A stretch of 64,000 nt of DNA. It comes from Burkholderia metallica. Lineage in GTDB: Bacteria > Pseudomonadota > Gammaproteobacteria > Burkholderiales > Burkholderiaceae. The translations under genes and the position numbers were made by a program. Shown in pieces: positions 27,562-36,860 of this stretch; the stretch's first letter is position 1; each line of letters begins with the position of its first letter. The DNA lies in assembly GCF_902832845.1 (NCBI RefSeq), contig NZ_CADFDB010000008.1, positions 310,001 through 374,000 of the forward strand, in the 5' to 3' direction. Below the pieces are notes generated by a model, which did not search any database, was not told the origin of the DNA, and was given only the letters and a program-made list of their open reading frames with translations.

Positions 27562-28257
27562 TCAGAAATGCCCGGTGAACCGGTAGCGGCTGCCCGGGTG
27601 CCACAGATTGGCGACCGACGCGACCAGCCCTTGCGACCATGTGCGCCGATGCAGCAGCAGGCACGGCTCGCGGTCGTCCATCGCGAGGTGGCGGCGCGTT
27701 TCGGCGTCGGGCATCGCGGCCTCGATCCGGTATTCGACGCGCTGCAGTGGCGCGACGCGCGTCAGGTACTGGTTCGGCGTCGTCGTCGTGAAGTCCTGCA
27801 ACGCATATTCCGGCGCGCAGGCCGGATTGACCCAGCGCTCCTCGAGCTGCACGGGCGTGTCGTTCTCGAAGTGCAGCACGCGCGAATGGAAGATCGGGCT
27901 GCCGGTGTCGATCTGCAGCTCGTCGGCGAGCTTCGCGTCGGCGACGGCCGCGCCGACCTGCAGCACCTGCGCGCGATAGCCGTGGCCGCGCGCGGCGACT
28001 TCGTCCGAGATGCTGCGGATCGCGACGAGCGTCGATTCGTACTTCGGCGACGCGACGTAGGTGCCGGAGCCGCGCGTACGCGTGAGCACCTGTTCGGCGG
28101 TCAGCTCGCGCAGCGCGCGGTTGACGGTCATCCGCGCGACGTTGAATTCGCGCGCCAGCTCGTTCTCCGACGGCACCTGGTCGCCTTCCGCCCATTCGCC
28201 GGCATGAATGCGCGCGAGGATGAAGTCCTTGATTTCCTGATAGATCGGTGTGGTCAT
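27562..28257 (-). CDS. hutC: HutC-type GntR family repressor
   Basis: 231 aa. N-terminal GntR winged helix: IYQEIKDFILARIHAGEWAEG, DQVPSENELAREFNVARMTVNRALRELTAEQVL, and the RGSGTYVA wing. C-terminal UTRA effector domain, ending WHPGSRYRFTGHF, the hallmark end of histidine-utilisation repressors. HutC binds urocanate and represses hut genes. No hutHUI genes are in the window; instead a porin and a HisQMP-type importer lie upstream, with a HutC-like operator at 30589-30606, so this copy may govern histidine uptake. Whether a second hutC exists elsewhere cannot be judged here. Confidence 0.85.
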   Translation of the reverse strand: MTTPIYQEIKDFILARIHAGEWAEGDQVPSENELAREFNVARMTVNRALRELTAEQVLTRTRGSGTYVASPKYESTLVAIRSISDEVAARGHGYRAQVLQVGAAVADAKLADELQIDTGSPIFHSRVLHFENDTPVQLEERWVNPACAPEYALQDFTTTTPNQYLTRVAPLQRVEYRIEAAMPDAETRRHLAMDDREPCLLLHRRTWSQGLVASVANLWHPGSRYRFTGHF

Positions 28258-28440
28258 GGGATCACGATTCCAGAGTCGGCAGCGGCCCGCCGCCGAATGC
28301 CGATCCGGCGCGCGCCCGGCGCCGAGTGTACCGGTTTCGCGGACGCGCGGGCCCGGATTCCCCCGAATGATCCCTGTTCGGCCGGCGCGCGTCCATGCGG
28401 GATTGCACAGAGCGGCCGGCCTTTGCCGACGGGCGTGCGC

Positions 28441-29568
28441 TCAGAACCGATGCCGGATGCCGACCGTCCCGACCACCTGCGTATGGTTCGACGAAGCCGC
28501 GAGCCCCGTGACGTTCGCAAACCCGAGCGTCGCGCCCGACGGCACGCCGAACTGATGCTGATAGACGGTTTCCGCATAGACGTCGGTGCGCTTGCTCAGC
28601 GCGTAGTCGGCCATCAGCGTTACCTGATGCCATTTCGGCCGGTGGCTGCCGGCTGCGTCGTCGTAGCGGCCGTCGGTGAACGTATAGGCGCCCGCGAACG
28701 AAACCGCTGGCGTCAGCGCGTAACGCGCGTTGACTTCGTAGTTGTCGAAGCGCAGCGCGTTCAGCGCGCCGGGCAGCGACGATGCGGCCGTGTCGTCGAA
28801 CATCGAATGCGTCCACAACGCGCCGACCGTCAGCCGGTCGAACGCATAGCTGCCGCCCGCGCCCATCACGCGCTGGCGCACGGCCGGGAAGTTCGGCGCG
28901 TCGTTGGTCGACAGCGCACCGCCGGGCGTCAGCCCGCCGCGGTTGAGTTGCAGATACGCGGCGCCGAGGCTGACCGGCCCGTTCGCATACGACACGCCGG
29001 CGCTGTACGCACGGTTGTTCGCGAAGCCGCCGGCCGCGTTGCTGAACCCGTACAGGCCGCCGAACTGCCAGCCGGCGAGCGTCGGGCTCGTGTATTTCAC
29101 CGCGTTGTCGATGTAGAACGAATCGTCGAGGTTGTCGTTGTCGAACGGATGCGACGCGAGGTTGTTGCCGTCGCCGTTGTTCGCCATTGCGAGCGGGCCG
29201 AGCGTGTCGACCACGGCGTCGTATTGGCGGCCGAGCGTCAGCGCGCCGTACCGGTCGCTCTGCAGGCCGACGTACGCGCGACGGCCGAACATCGTATTTC
29301 TGTAGGACTGCGTGCCGTTGTTCAGGTTGAAGCCGCTTTCGAGGCGGAACAGCGCATGCAGGCCGCCACCGAGATCCTCGTTGCCGCTCAGGCCGAACAC
29401 GGTGTTCGACAGCAGGCCGCTGCCTTGCTGCCACGCGCTTTTGCCCGACTGGTTGTTCGTGTAGGCGATACCCGCATCGAGCATCCCGTAGAGCGTGACG
29501 CTGCTTTGCGCATGCGCGGCGGCGCCGAAGAACGCGAGGGAGAGGGTACCGACGACTGCTTTTTTCAT
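28441..29568 (-). CDS. Gram-negative porin, OmpC/Omp32 family
   Basis: 375 aa. Signal peptide MKKAVVGTLSLAFFGAAAHA then QSSVTLYGMLDAGIAYTNN, the constant start of Burkholderiales trimeric porins. Repeating amphipathic strands and the C-terminal VVGTVGIRHRF, with the terminal Phe needed for BAM recognition. It should form a 16-strand outer-membrane barrel for small solutes, perhaps supplying histidine or other amino acids to the transporter region. Separated from hutC by 183 bases and on the same strand. Confidence 0.9.
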   Translation of the reverse strand: MKKAVVGTLSLAFFGAAAHAQSSVTLYGMLDAGIAYTNNQSGKSAWQQGSGLLSNTVFGLSGNEDLGGGLHALFRLESGFNLNNGTQSYRNTMFGRRAYVGLQSDRYGALTLGRQYDAVVDTLGPLAMANNGDGNNLASHPFDNDNLDDSFYIDNAVKYTSPTLAGWQFGGLYGFSNAAGGFANNRAYSAGVSYANGPVSLGAAYLQLNRGGLTPGGALSTNDAPNFPAVRQRVMGAGGSYAFDRLTVGALWTHSMFDDTAASSLPGALNALRFDNYEVNARYALTPAVSFAGAYTFTDGRYDDAAGSHRPKWHQVTLMADYALSKRTDVYAETVYQHQFGVPSGATLGFANVTGLAASSNHTQVVGTVGIRHRF

Positions 29569-29755
29569 TGAGTGTGCTTCCTGGAAAGGCCCGTTGCGAC
29601 GGGAACGACGATCCGGCGCGCGCGCCGACGGCGTAACGGCGCGGCGCGTGGCGAAGACGAGCCGCATGCGTTCGCGCCGGAAACGCGCGTTCGAATCGAT
29701 GAAAGGGGGGGGCGGGCGCGAGACGTGTGTCGTGCGCGACCGCAACGGATGCCGG

Positions 29756-30070
29756 CTAGTGCTGCAGCAGGCGGATCGCGCCGAATTCGGCGGCCGGCAG
29801 CAGGCGGAGGATCGACAGGATCGCGGGCGACGCCTGCGACCGCGCGACTTCAAGCTCGATGCACGCGCGCCCGGTACGGTTGTCGATCGCAGCCGTGTAG
29901 AAATTGAGCGCGGCACCGACGGCCTGATGCAGCAGGCGGCGCACGACGGCGAGGTTGTCCGATTCGATGCGAATCGACAGCAGCACGAATTCGTCGGCGG
30001 CGGTCCGGCGCCGCGATCGAACGATCGGCAGCGCGCGTGAAGCGGCGGTTTCGGTTGTGGTCGGTTTCAT
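29756..30070 (-). CDS. Small unknown protein, possibly ACT-like
   Basis: 104 aa. After a charged N-terminus the sequence DEFVLLSIRIESDNLAVVRRLLHQAVGAALNFYTAAIDNRTGRACIELEVA follows a strand-helix-strand-strand order resembling an ACT domain, a fold that often binds amino acids. No catalytic motif. The start lacks a clear ribosome binding site (ATG preceded by GGGTGCCAGC). Its place between the porin and the histidine transporter makes an amino-acid-sensing role thinkable, but this is speculation. Confidence 0.45.
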   Translation of the reverse strand: MKPTTTETAASRALPIVRSRRRTAADEFVLLSIRIESDNLAVVRRLLHQAVGAALNFYTAAIDNRTGRACIELEVARSQASPAILSILRLLPAAEFGAIRLLQH

Positions 30071-30795
30071 GCTGGCACCCCGGTTCGCATCGTGCTTCGC
30101 ACTGCGGAGATTTCATGCTGGACATGCCGCCCATTCTAGGAATCGCGGTGACGATACGGTGTATAGACTCGAACCGGCCGCGAAAAGAACGCATAAAAAA
30201 CGATCGCGACCGCGGATGCGCCGCGAGAGGCGCGCGAACGTGTTCGCGACGTTGGGCCGCGCGCACGACGTGCGCGTGTCCATGACATGACGAACCTGCG
30301 GCAGAAACATCGAACCGATGCCGGCACGCCCGCGGCATCCGCTGACGGAACCGTCGTTCGGCTACCGGCTGGTCGGTCTGGAAACGGTCCGCATGACCGA
30401 GGGGCTGCGCGATGCGGCCTTGTCAGGTCTAGACAGGTGAAAGCTGGCGCCCGATGCGCTCGGAAAGCTTCCGTTTAGCTCGATGTAATCCGTAATCAAT
30501 TGAAATTGAAGGGAAAATTCCACCGGCGAAACAATCCGGCGACAACTAGAGATAAACACGGATTGCCGGTGGACGGGCTGAAAAGGCAAAGTTGTATGTA
30601 CAACTTGGGGCGCCGCCGGAACGGGCGATGTCCGGGTTGGAAGGGTTCGCGGCGGGGTGTCGTACAGCGGCGCCGGCGCGCGCCGGCCGCGTGCGTGCCG
30701 CGCTGTCGTCGGGCGCCGCGCACGGTGCGCGATGCGTGCGGCTTGATGAGCAGGCTGCATCACGTCGTGCGTAAGTATCGTTTGATGCGCAGTTA
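30071..30795. other. Long upstream region of hisQMP, 725 bp
   Basis: Holds a HutC-type palindrome at 30589-30606 and a clearly AT-rich stretch (30470-30600) expected to carry the hisQ promoter. A 40-codon frame at 30318-30440 (beginning MPARPRHPLTEPSFGYRL) has no supporting evidence and may be chance or a remnant. No binding-protein gene (hisJ) is present in this gap. Confidence 0.5.
30589..30606. promoter_or_regulatory. HutC-type operator upstream of hisQ
   Basis: AAGTTGTA and TACAACTT form a perfect inverted repeat around a central TG, giving TTGTATGTACAA at the core. This matches the recognised HutC operator core (TTGTATGTACAA, general HutC-subfamily pattern GTnTAnAC). It lies about 190 bases before the hisQ start, with a HutC homologue encoded 2.3 kb away. 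Confidence 0.75.
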
Positions 30796-31527
30796 ATGGC
30801 TATTGACAATCCAGCCACTTCGATCTGGGTCCCTCATATGATCTTCCAAGGATTTGGCCCGCTGCTGTGGGCCGGCACGGTGGAAACCGTGAAGCTCGCG
30901 GTGCTGTCGCTCGCCGCGTCGCTCGTGCTCGGCCTCGTCGGCGCGAGCGCGAAACTGTCGACGAATCGCATGCTCAGGTCGGTCGGCACCTTCTACACGA
31001 CGCTGATCCGCGCGGTGCCCGACCTCGTGCTGATGCTGCTGCTGTTCTACGGAATCCAGATCCTGCTGAACAACGTGACCGACATGCTCGGCTGGGACCA
31101 GATCGACATCGATCCGTTCGTCGCGGGCGTCATCACGCTCGGCTTCATCTACGGCGCGTACTTCACCGAGACCTTCCGCGGCGCGTTCCTCGCCGTGCCG
31201 CGCGGCCAGCTCGAAGCGGGCTTCGCGTACGGAATGAGCGGCTGGCGCGTGTTCCGCCGCATCCTGTTCCCGCAGATGATGCGCTTCGCACTGCCGGGCA
31301 TCGGCAACAACTGGCAGGTGCTGGTCAAAGCCACCGCGCTCGTGTCGATCATCGGCCTCGCGGACGTGGTGAAAGCGTCGCAGGACGCGGGCAAGAGCAC
31401 GCTCGATTTCTTCTTCTTCACGCTGGCGGCAGGCGCGATCTACCTCGCGATCACGACGGTGTCGAACGTCGTGCTGCATCACCTCGAGAAGCGTTATTCC
31501 GTCGGTGTCCGGAGGCTCGCACTGTGA
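30796..31527 (+). CDS. hisQ: Histidine/basic amino acid ABC transporter permease, HisQ-like
   Basis: 243 aa from this ATG; the ATG at 30838 (MIFQGFGPLLWAGT) aligns better with the E. coli HisQ start and neither has a clear ribosome binding site. About five membrane helices; LIRAVPDLVLMLLLFYGIQILLN and the EAA loop LEAGFAYGMSGWRVFRRILFPQMMRFALPGIGNN are close to HisQ, as are QIDIDPFVAGVITLGFIYGAYFTETFRGAF and the C-terminal EKRYSVGVRR. Together with HisM and HisP it forms the membrane part of an importer for histidine or arginine/ornithine. The binding protein is not encoded here. Confidence 0.87.
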   Translation: MAIDNPATSIWVPHMIFQGFGPLLWAGTVETVKLAVLSLAASLVLGLVGASAKLSTNRMLRSVGTFYTTLIRAVPDLVLMLLLFYGIQILLNNVTDMLGWDQIDIDPFVAGVITLGFIYGAYFTETFRGAFLAVPRGQLEAGFAYGMSGWRVFRRILFPQMMRFALPGIGNNWQVLVKATALVSIIGLADVVKASQDAGKSTLDFFFFTLAAGAIYLAITTVSNVVLHHLEKRYSVGVRRLAL

Positions 31528-32237
31528 TCGAACTCGTCAGCCAGTACTGGCAAAGCTATCTCTATACCGACGGCTACCGCTTCAGCGGCCTCGCGATCAC
31601 GCTGTGGCTGCTGGTCGTGTCGATCGCGCTGGGCTTCGCGCTCGCCGTGCCGCTGGCAATCGCGCGCGCGTCGTCGAACCGCTGGATCTCGGGCCCCGTG
31701 TGGCTCTATACGTACGTGTTCCGCGGCACGCCGCTCTACGTGCAACTGCTGATGTGCTACACGGGCATCTACAGCCTGCAGGTCGTGCATAACCACGTGC
31801 TGCTCGACACGTTCTTCCGCAACGCGATGAACTGCACGCTGCTCGCGTTCGTGCTGAACGAATGCGCGTATGCGACCGAGATCTTCGCGGGCGCGATCAA
31901 GGCGACGTCGGCCGGCGAGATCGAAGCCGGGATGGCCTACGGGATGTCGCGCTTCAAGCTCTATACGCGGATCATCCTGCCTTCCGCGCTGCGCCGCTCG
32001 CTGCCGAGCTACAGCAACGAGGTGATCCTGATGCTGCACGCGACCACGCTCGCGTTCACCGCGACCGTGCCCGACATCCTGAAGGTCACGCGCGACGTCA
32101 ATTCGGCGACGTACATGTCGTTCCAGGCCTACGGCATCGCGGCCGTGCTGTACGCCGCCGTCGTGTTCACGCTCATCTGGGCGTTCCGCAAGCTCGAGAC
32201 GCGCTGGCTCGCGTACCTCGCGCCGCGCGGCCACTAA
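31524..32237 (+). CDS. hisM: Histidine/basic amino acid ABC transporter permease, HisM-like
   Basis: 237 aa from a GTG start overlapping the hisQ stop by four bases (GTGA), a sign of translational coupling. HisM landmarks: TLWLLVVSIALGFALAVPLAIARAS, VFRGTPLYVQLLMCYTGIY, and the EAA loop IEAGMAYGMSRFKLYTRIILPSALRRSLPSYSNEVILMLHATTLAFTATVPDI. Partner of HisQ in a heterodimeric channel of the inner membrane. Confidence 0.88.
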   Translation: MIELVSQYWQSYLYTDGYRFSGLAITLWLLVVSIALGFALAVPLAIARASSNRWISGPVWLYTYVFRGTPLYVQLLMCYTGIYSLQVVHNHVLLDTFFRNAMNCTLLAFVLNECAYATEIFAGAIKATSAGEIEAGMAYGMSRFKLYTRIILPSALRRSLPSYSNEVILMLHATTLAFTATVPDILKVTRDVNSATYMSFQAYGIAAVLYAAVVFTLIWAFRKLETRWLAYLAPRGH

Positions 32238-32270
32238 CGCTTTCGCAAGATTCGCAAGGAAGGATTCAGC

Positions 32271-33038
32271 ATGTACAAGCTCACCGTCGACAACCTGCAC
32301 AAGAAGTTCGGCGACAACGAGGTGTTGAAGGGCGTGTCGATGAAGGCAAAGGCCGGCGACGTGATCAGCATCATCGGCTCGAGCGGCTCCGGCAAGAGCA
32401 CGTTCCTGCGCTGCATCAACTTCCTCGAGCAGCCGTGCTCGGGGCAGATCACGATCGGCAGCGAGCCGATCGGGACCACGCGCGACCGCAACGGCTCGCT
32501 GCGTGTCGCCGACCCGAAGCAACTTCAGCGGATGCGCACGAAGCTGTCGATGGTGTTCCAGCACTTCAACCTGTGGGCGCACATGACGGTGCTCGAGAAC
32601 ATCATCGAAGCGCCGATGGCGGTGCTCGGCGTCGGCAAGGACGAAGCGATCGCGCGGGCGCGCAAGTATCTGGAGAAGGTCGGCCTCGCGCCGCGCGTCG
32701 AGGGCATGTATCCGTCGCACCTGTCGGGCGGCCAGCAGCAGCGCGTGGCCATTGCGCGTGCGCTCGCGATGGAGCCGGAAGTGATGCTGTTCGACGAGCC
32801 GACGTCGGCGCTCGATCCGGAACTGGTGGGCGAAGTGCTGAAGGTGATGCAGAAGCTCGCCGAGGAAGGCCGCACGATGGTCGTCGTCACGCACGAGATG
32901 GGCTTCGCGCGCAACGTGTCGAATCACGTGATCTTCCTGCATCAGGGGAAGATCGAGGAGGAAGGGAACCCGCAGGAGATTCTCGTGAATCCGAAGAGCG
33001 AACGGCTCGGGCAGTTCCTGTCGGGGCGGTTGAAGTAA
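32271..33038 (+). CDS. hisP: Histidine/basic amino acid ABC transporter ATPase, HisP-like
   Basis: 255 aa preceded by AAGGAAGG. Walker [11 protein letters not shown]-loop MVFQHFNLW, signature [16 protein letters not shown], Walker [14 protein letters not shown], and switch His in [10 protein letters not shown] are all intact. The insert [26 protein letters not shown] after the first strand pair is characteristic of HisP-type subunits. Third gene of the operon, 33 bases after hisM. It powers import through HisQM. Confidence 0.92.
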   Translation: MYKLTVDNLHKKFGDNEVLKGVSMKAKAGDVISIIGSSGSGKSTFLRCINFLEQPCSGQITIGSEPIGTTRDRNGSLRVADPKQLQRMRTKLSMVFQHFNLWAHMTVLENIIEAPMAVLGVGKDEAIARARKYLEKVGLAPRVEGMYPSHLSGGQQQRVAIARALAMEPEVMLFDEPTSALDPELVGEVLKVMQKLAEEGRTMVVVTHEMGFARNVSNHVIFLHQGKIEEEGNPQEILVNPKSERLGQFLSGRLK

Positions 33039-33110
33039 ACCGGTCGTTGCGCGGCGCGATGCGTTGCCCGTGACGCCGCACCGGCGCCACGGGCGTCGCC
33101 GTGAAAACGC

Positions 33111-35432
33111 CTACTGTTGCGCGAGCGCGTCCGTCAGCGGCCGCTGCGCGACACGCACCAGATTGTCGCGGCTCGCACCGGGGCTCGACCATTGCAGATG
33201 CATGCTGGCCGGCCCGCTCGCATGCACGTACTCGATGCGGATCGGCACGTTGCGCTTCTGCGTCAGGTGAATGCGGCCCTTCGCGGTCGCGAGCCCCGGC
33301 TGTTCCTTGTCGATCACCTTGCGGCCGTCGATCCACACGCGCGCGACGTTGTCGCTCGTCACGCTGAACGTGTAGTTGTCGGCCTTCGGAATGTCGAGCG
33401 CGCCGGTCCAGCGGATCGCATAGTTCGTCGCATTCATCCCCTTCGACGCGTCCGGCGAATCGGTGCCGCGCTCGGTGTTCAGGTCGAAATCGACGAGCGG
33501 CGTGATCGACGAGAACACCGGCGTCGTGAACGTCGTGTCGTTGTAGTACGTCGCATTGAGCACGCGCAGCCGCGAGCTGAACGCGCTCGCGAGCGCCTGC
33601 ACCTCGGCCGTGCTCCACGGGTGGCCGTCGGGGTAGAGCGTGCCCTGGAACGGCGTGCCCGGTTCGACGGTCGCCGGGGCGGACGCCGTCTGTCCCCAGT
33701 GGAAGCGCGTATTCGTGCGGCCGATCATCAGCTCCCACACGAGGAAGCCCGTCGTGCCGCCGTAGGTGGATGCGATGCCGGCCATCGTCTGGCCGGCCTG
33801 GCCGCCCGGCCAGCCGCGCTGCAGCGTTTCCGAATTCAGGCTGTCGAGCAGGCTCGGCGGCAGCGAGTAGTCGGGCGTCGTCGCGTTCTTCGCGTACGGG
33901 TGGAACGCGTGGAAATCGGAGAAGTAGTCGCCTTCCGGCTCCTGCACGTTCGGCGAATTGATCGGCTGCGTCGCGCCCGCGTTCAGGATCGCGATGCGGG
34001 CGTCGTTCATCATCAGCGCACGCGTGGGCTGCAGCGCGCCGTTGCCGCTGCAGCCGGGCTCGTTCATCGGTTCCCAGTACAGGATGCGCGGGTCGTTGCG
34101 GTGCGCGGACACGAAATCGGCGATGTAGTGCTGCAGGTCCTGCTTGTACGTGGTCGACGCGCCCGCCGCGACCGGCTGCAGGTACTGCTGCTCGACCGAC
34201 TGCCCGGGCGACTGCACCCAGCGGCTGTTGTGCACGCCGAAGATCGGCGCAGGCTGCGGGCCGTAGGCGGGATCGACGTGCCAGCAATCGTCGTAGAAGA
34301 TCGGCGCGACCTTCAGCCCGTGGCGCGCGGCGATACCGAGCAGGCTGTCGAACTTCGCGAGGAACGCGTCGCGGTCGTTGACCCAGTTCAGGTAGTGCAG
34401 GTACACGGTGATCGTGTTCATGCCGTACGTCTGCGCGTAGTCGAGCTCGCGGTCGACGGTCGCCGGATCGTAGTTCTCCCAGAAGTCGATCGCGTTGACC
34501 GCATTCCACGGGTTGTACACGGCGCCGACCACGCGCGAGAAGTCGTAGGTTTTCGGTGCGACGTCCGGATAGCGGCTGACCGTCACGTTGCTGAACGCGA
34601 CGCTCGCGCCGAAGCGGCGCAGCCCGAACGCGCCCGCGCGCAGCGCGGTCGTCAGGCCGCTCGTCGCGTCGTTGATGCTGATCGTCTGCGTGCCGTCGAC
34701 GTACACGTCGATCGCGTTGTTGCGCGTGACGACCTTCAGGTGGTGCGTGCTGCCCGGCACGATCGCCGGCGCCGGGTAGTCGATGAAGTCGGTCCAGTCG
34801 TTCCGTTCGCGGCCGACCTGCACCACGTGCCGCACCGCGTCGAGCCCGATGTAGTAGCCCGTCAGCGCGTCGGTGCCGACCGTCGGGTTCGTCACGTGCA
34901 CGATGAAGCCCGCGTTCGCGGTGTTCGCGCCCGGCGCCGGTGCGCCGATCGTGACGTCCGCTTCGTACGACGCGTGGCCGTACGCCGGATGCTGCGCGTT
35001 CGTGACGAGCTTTGCGCCGTCCGTGTTCGTGCCGTCGATCCGGATCGTATTGCCGCCGCCGCTCGTCCACGCCGGGCCGTACGTATCGAAGTCGGCGAGC
35101 GTCAGCGTCTGCGTGTCGGTCGCGACGGGCGGCGCCGGCGGTGCATAGGGCAGCACGCCGTGCGGCGACACGCGCAGCGCGGGCGTCGGCCCCGGCAGGC
35201 CGAGCGTGACGAGCTGATTCGGGAAGTGCGACGGGCCGCCGTAGCCCGTGTTCATGAAATCGCCGGACGCCGTTGCGTTCGCGGCTGCGGCGCTGTCGGT
35301 CGATGCGGCATCGACGGACGCACGCGCGGCGAGCGCGGACGCCGACGGCGCGGACGAATCGTCGCCGCCGCACGATGCGAGCACGATGACGACCGCCAGT
35401 GCGGCGGGCTTGAGACGAGACGTGATAGTCAT
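33111..35432 (-). CDS. Secreted glycoside hydrolase-like lipoprotein with PA14 domain
   Basis: 773 aa. Lipobox LASC with Cys21, followed by a Ser/Ala-rich tether. Domains: a concanavalin-like (LamG/DUF1080-type) beta sandwich at about 105-290, a clan GH-A-type TIM barrel at about 300-610 with WEPMNEPG near residue 455 (the Glu after Asn is the usual acid/base), and a C-terminal PA14 carbohydrate-binding domain at about 625-765 (TYYNDTTF, DYTFSVTSDNVARVWIDGRKVID pattern). The nucleophile is perhaps the Glu in GFLVWELMIG. It probably cleaves an external glycan at the cell surface. Upstream operator and neighbours suggest control by the LacI regulator and uptake of the released sugar by the ABC importer. 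Confidence 0.8.
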   Translation of the reverse strand: MTITSRLKPAALAVVIVLASCGGDDSSAPSASALAARASVDAASTDSAAAANATASGDFMNTGYGGPSHFPNQLVTLGLPGPTPALRVSPHGVLPYAPPAPPVATDTQTLTLADFDTYGPAWTSGGGNTIRIDGTNTDGAKLVTNAQHPAYGHASYEADVTIGAPAPGANTANAGFIVHVTNPTVGTDALTGYYIGLDAVRHVVQVGRERNDWTDFIDYPAPAIVPGSTHHLKVVTRNNAIDVYVDGTQTISINDATSGLTTALRAGAFGLRRFGASVAFSNVTVSRYPDVAPKTYDFSRVVGAVYNPWNAVNAIDFWENYDPATVDRELDYAQTYGMNTITVYLHYLNWVNDRDAFLAKFDSLLGIAARHGLKVAPIFYDDCWHVDPAYGPQPAPIFGVHNSRWVQSPGQSVEQQYLQPVAAGASTTYKQDLQHYIADFVSAHRNDPRILYWEPMNEPGCSGNGALQPTRALMMNDARIAILNAGATQPINSPNVQEPEGDYFSDFHAFHPYAKNATTPDYSLPPSLLDSLNSETLQRGWPGGQAGQTMAGIASTYGGTTGFLVWELMIGRTNTRFHWGQTASAPATVEPGTPFQGTLYPDGHPWSTAEVQALASAFSSRLRVLNATYYNDTTFTTPVFSSITPLVDFDLNTERGTDSPDASKGMNATNYAIRWTGALDIPKADNYTFSVTSDNVARVWIDGRKVIDKEQPGLATAKGRIHLTQKRNVPIRIEYVHASGPASMHLQWSSPGASRDNLVRVAQRPLTDALAQQ

Positions 35433-35789
35433 TCTGGACTCCGTATGAATGAGGAGAAGCGGACGACTGGTGACTCGATGCGGATGAAGCGGTGCCCGGA
35501 CAGGAAGCGTCCGGAGCGGTACGCGTGTGATGTGCGGACGGGCGGAGCGGGCAGCGCGGCGGGGTTCGCGCGCATTCGCTTCCGGTCACCGTCTCGTCGT
35601 GTTGCCGTGTCGTGGCGCGGGGTTTTGTCCGATGCCGACGCAAGTATAGAAATGCTTTGAAATTATTACTAATAATTTAGCGATGGTGTTTACCCTGAAG
35701 TGTTCGACGGCAAGGACAAGCAGGCCGGGCGGCGAAGCCGCCGCACCGCGTAGTTGTGTTGGGGGAATGAAAATAAGGCGGGTGCTCGC
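35433..35789. other. Gene-free interval, 357 bp
   Basis: Promoter region of the glycoside hydrolase gene and downstream end of the LacI gene. Contains an exact 19-base palindrome at 35660-35678 (listed separately) in a short AT-rich island. No conserved frame. Confidence 0.5.
35660..35678. promoter_or_regulatory. Perfect AT-rich palindrome, probable LacI-type operator
   Basis: AAATTATTACTAATAATTT is a perfect palindrome around one central base, 228 bases upstream of the glycoside hydrolase start and 130 bases after the LacI gene stop. Its TAATAAT core recurs in the inverted repeats at 37011-37032 and 38101-38124, so one regulator may bind all three. Confidence 0.55.
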
Positions 35790-36860
35790 CTACGCGCTGG
35801 CCGATTGCGCGGCCGTCTCGACGGCGCGCACCGACCCGCGCTCAACCAGCGGCCCGTCGAGCTTGATCGCGCGACGGCGCACGGGCATTCCGACCGCGCG
35901 GTTCTGCTCTTCCTGCAGCAGAATCTCGACCGCCCAGCGGCCGAGCTCGTAGTTCGGCAGCACGATCGTCGACAGCGGCGGGTGCGTGTGCCGCGCGATT
36001 TCCTGGTCGTCGTAGCCGAGCACCGAGATGTCGTCGGGCACGCGCATGCCCAGATGCTTGACGGCCTCGATCGCGCCGAGCGCCATCAGGTCGTTCGCGC
36101 AGAAGATCGCAGTAGGCGGATGCGGCTCGCGCAGCAGCGACAGCGCCTGCTCGAAGCCGGTGTCCGAACCCCAGTCGCCGTCGCGCACGAGTTCCGGCGC
36201 GAACGGGATGTCGGCCGTCGCGAGCGCGGTGCGATAGCCCTTCAGGCGGTCCTTCGCGGCGTCCTGCCACGGTTCGCCGTTGATGTAGCCGATGCGCCGG
36301 TGGCCCGCGCGCAGCAGGTATTCAGTGGCCGCAAGCCCGCCGGCGACTTCGGCCGGCACGATCGACGACAGCCCGCCTTCCGTCGTATAGCAGTTGAGCA
36401 GCACGGCCGGCACGCGCAGCAGTTCGGACGGCGGCGTAACCTTGCGCGTATAGACGGTCGCATAGACGACGCCGAGCAGGTTCGGCATCGCGAGCACGGA
36501 TTCGAGCACCTGGCGCTCGATGTCGACGTTGCCGTGCGTCGAGTACACGGCGAGGAGCTTGCCGTTCGCGTAGGCCGCGTCGCGCGCGCCGTCGACGTTG
36601 ACGACCGGGTGCGGGCTCGTCGAGATTTCGTCGGCGAGATAGACGATCAGGTCGCGCTCGCCGTCGTGCGTCATCGTCACTTCACGCGGCAGGAAGCGGT
36701 AGCCGAGCTCGTGCGCGATCTTCACGACCTTGTCGCGGGTGGCGTCCGAGAATTTCGTGCCCGCCGCGTTGTTCAGCACGAGAGAGACGGTGGATTGCGA
36801 CACGCCGGCCAGCTTGGCGATGTCGGTCATCGTGGGGCGACGTTGAGTAGAGCGTTTCAC
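35790..36860 (-). CDS. LacI family transcriptional regulator
   Basis: 356 aa from a GTG (KRSTQRRPT), which gives the usual residues before the TMTDIAKLAGVSQSTVSLVLNNAAGTKFSDATRDKV helix-turn-helix; an ATG at 36830 would start directly at the domain. The C-terminal periplasmic-binding-protein-like effector domain includes LLGVVYATVYTRK, GGLAATEYLLRAGHRRIGYING, and AIFCANDLMALGAIEAVKHLGMRVPDDISVLGYDDQEIA, with the standard sugar-pocket pattern. Divergent from the aldose epimerase gene and close to the importer, so it presumably senses the imported sugar and represses the locus. Confidence 0.85.
   Translation of the reverse strand: MKRSTQRRPTMTDIAKLAGVSQSTVSLVLNNAAGTKFSDATRDKVVKIAHELGYRFLPREVTMTHDGERDLIVYLADEISTSPHPVVNVDGARDAAYANGKLLAVYSTHGNVDIERQVLESVLAMPNLLGVVYATVYTRKVTPPSELLRVPAVLLNCYTTEGGLSSIVPAEVAGGLAATEYLLRAGHRRIGYINGEPWQDAAKDRLKGYRTALATADIPFAPELVRDGDWGSDTGFEQALSLLREPHPPTAIFCANDLMALGAIEAVKHLGMRVPDDISVLGYDDQEIARHTHPPLSTIVLPNYELGRWAVEILLQEEQNRAVGMPVRRRAIKLDGPLVERGSVRAVETAAQSASA

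Noticed and set aside
30318-30440. 40-codon frame (MPARPRHPLTEPSFGYRL...) upstream of hisQ
   Set aside because: No ribosome binding site, no recognisable domain, and ordinary codon statistics for chance frames in this DNA.
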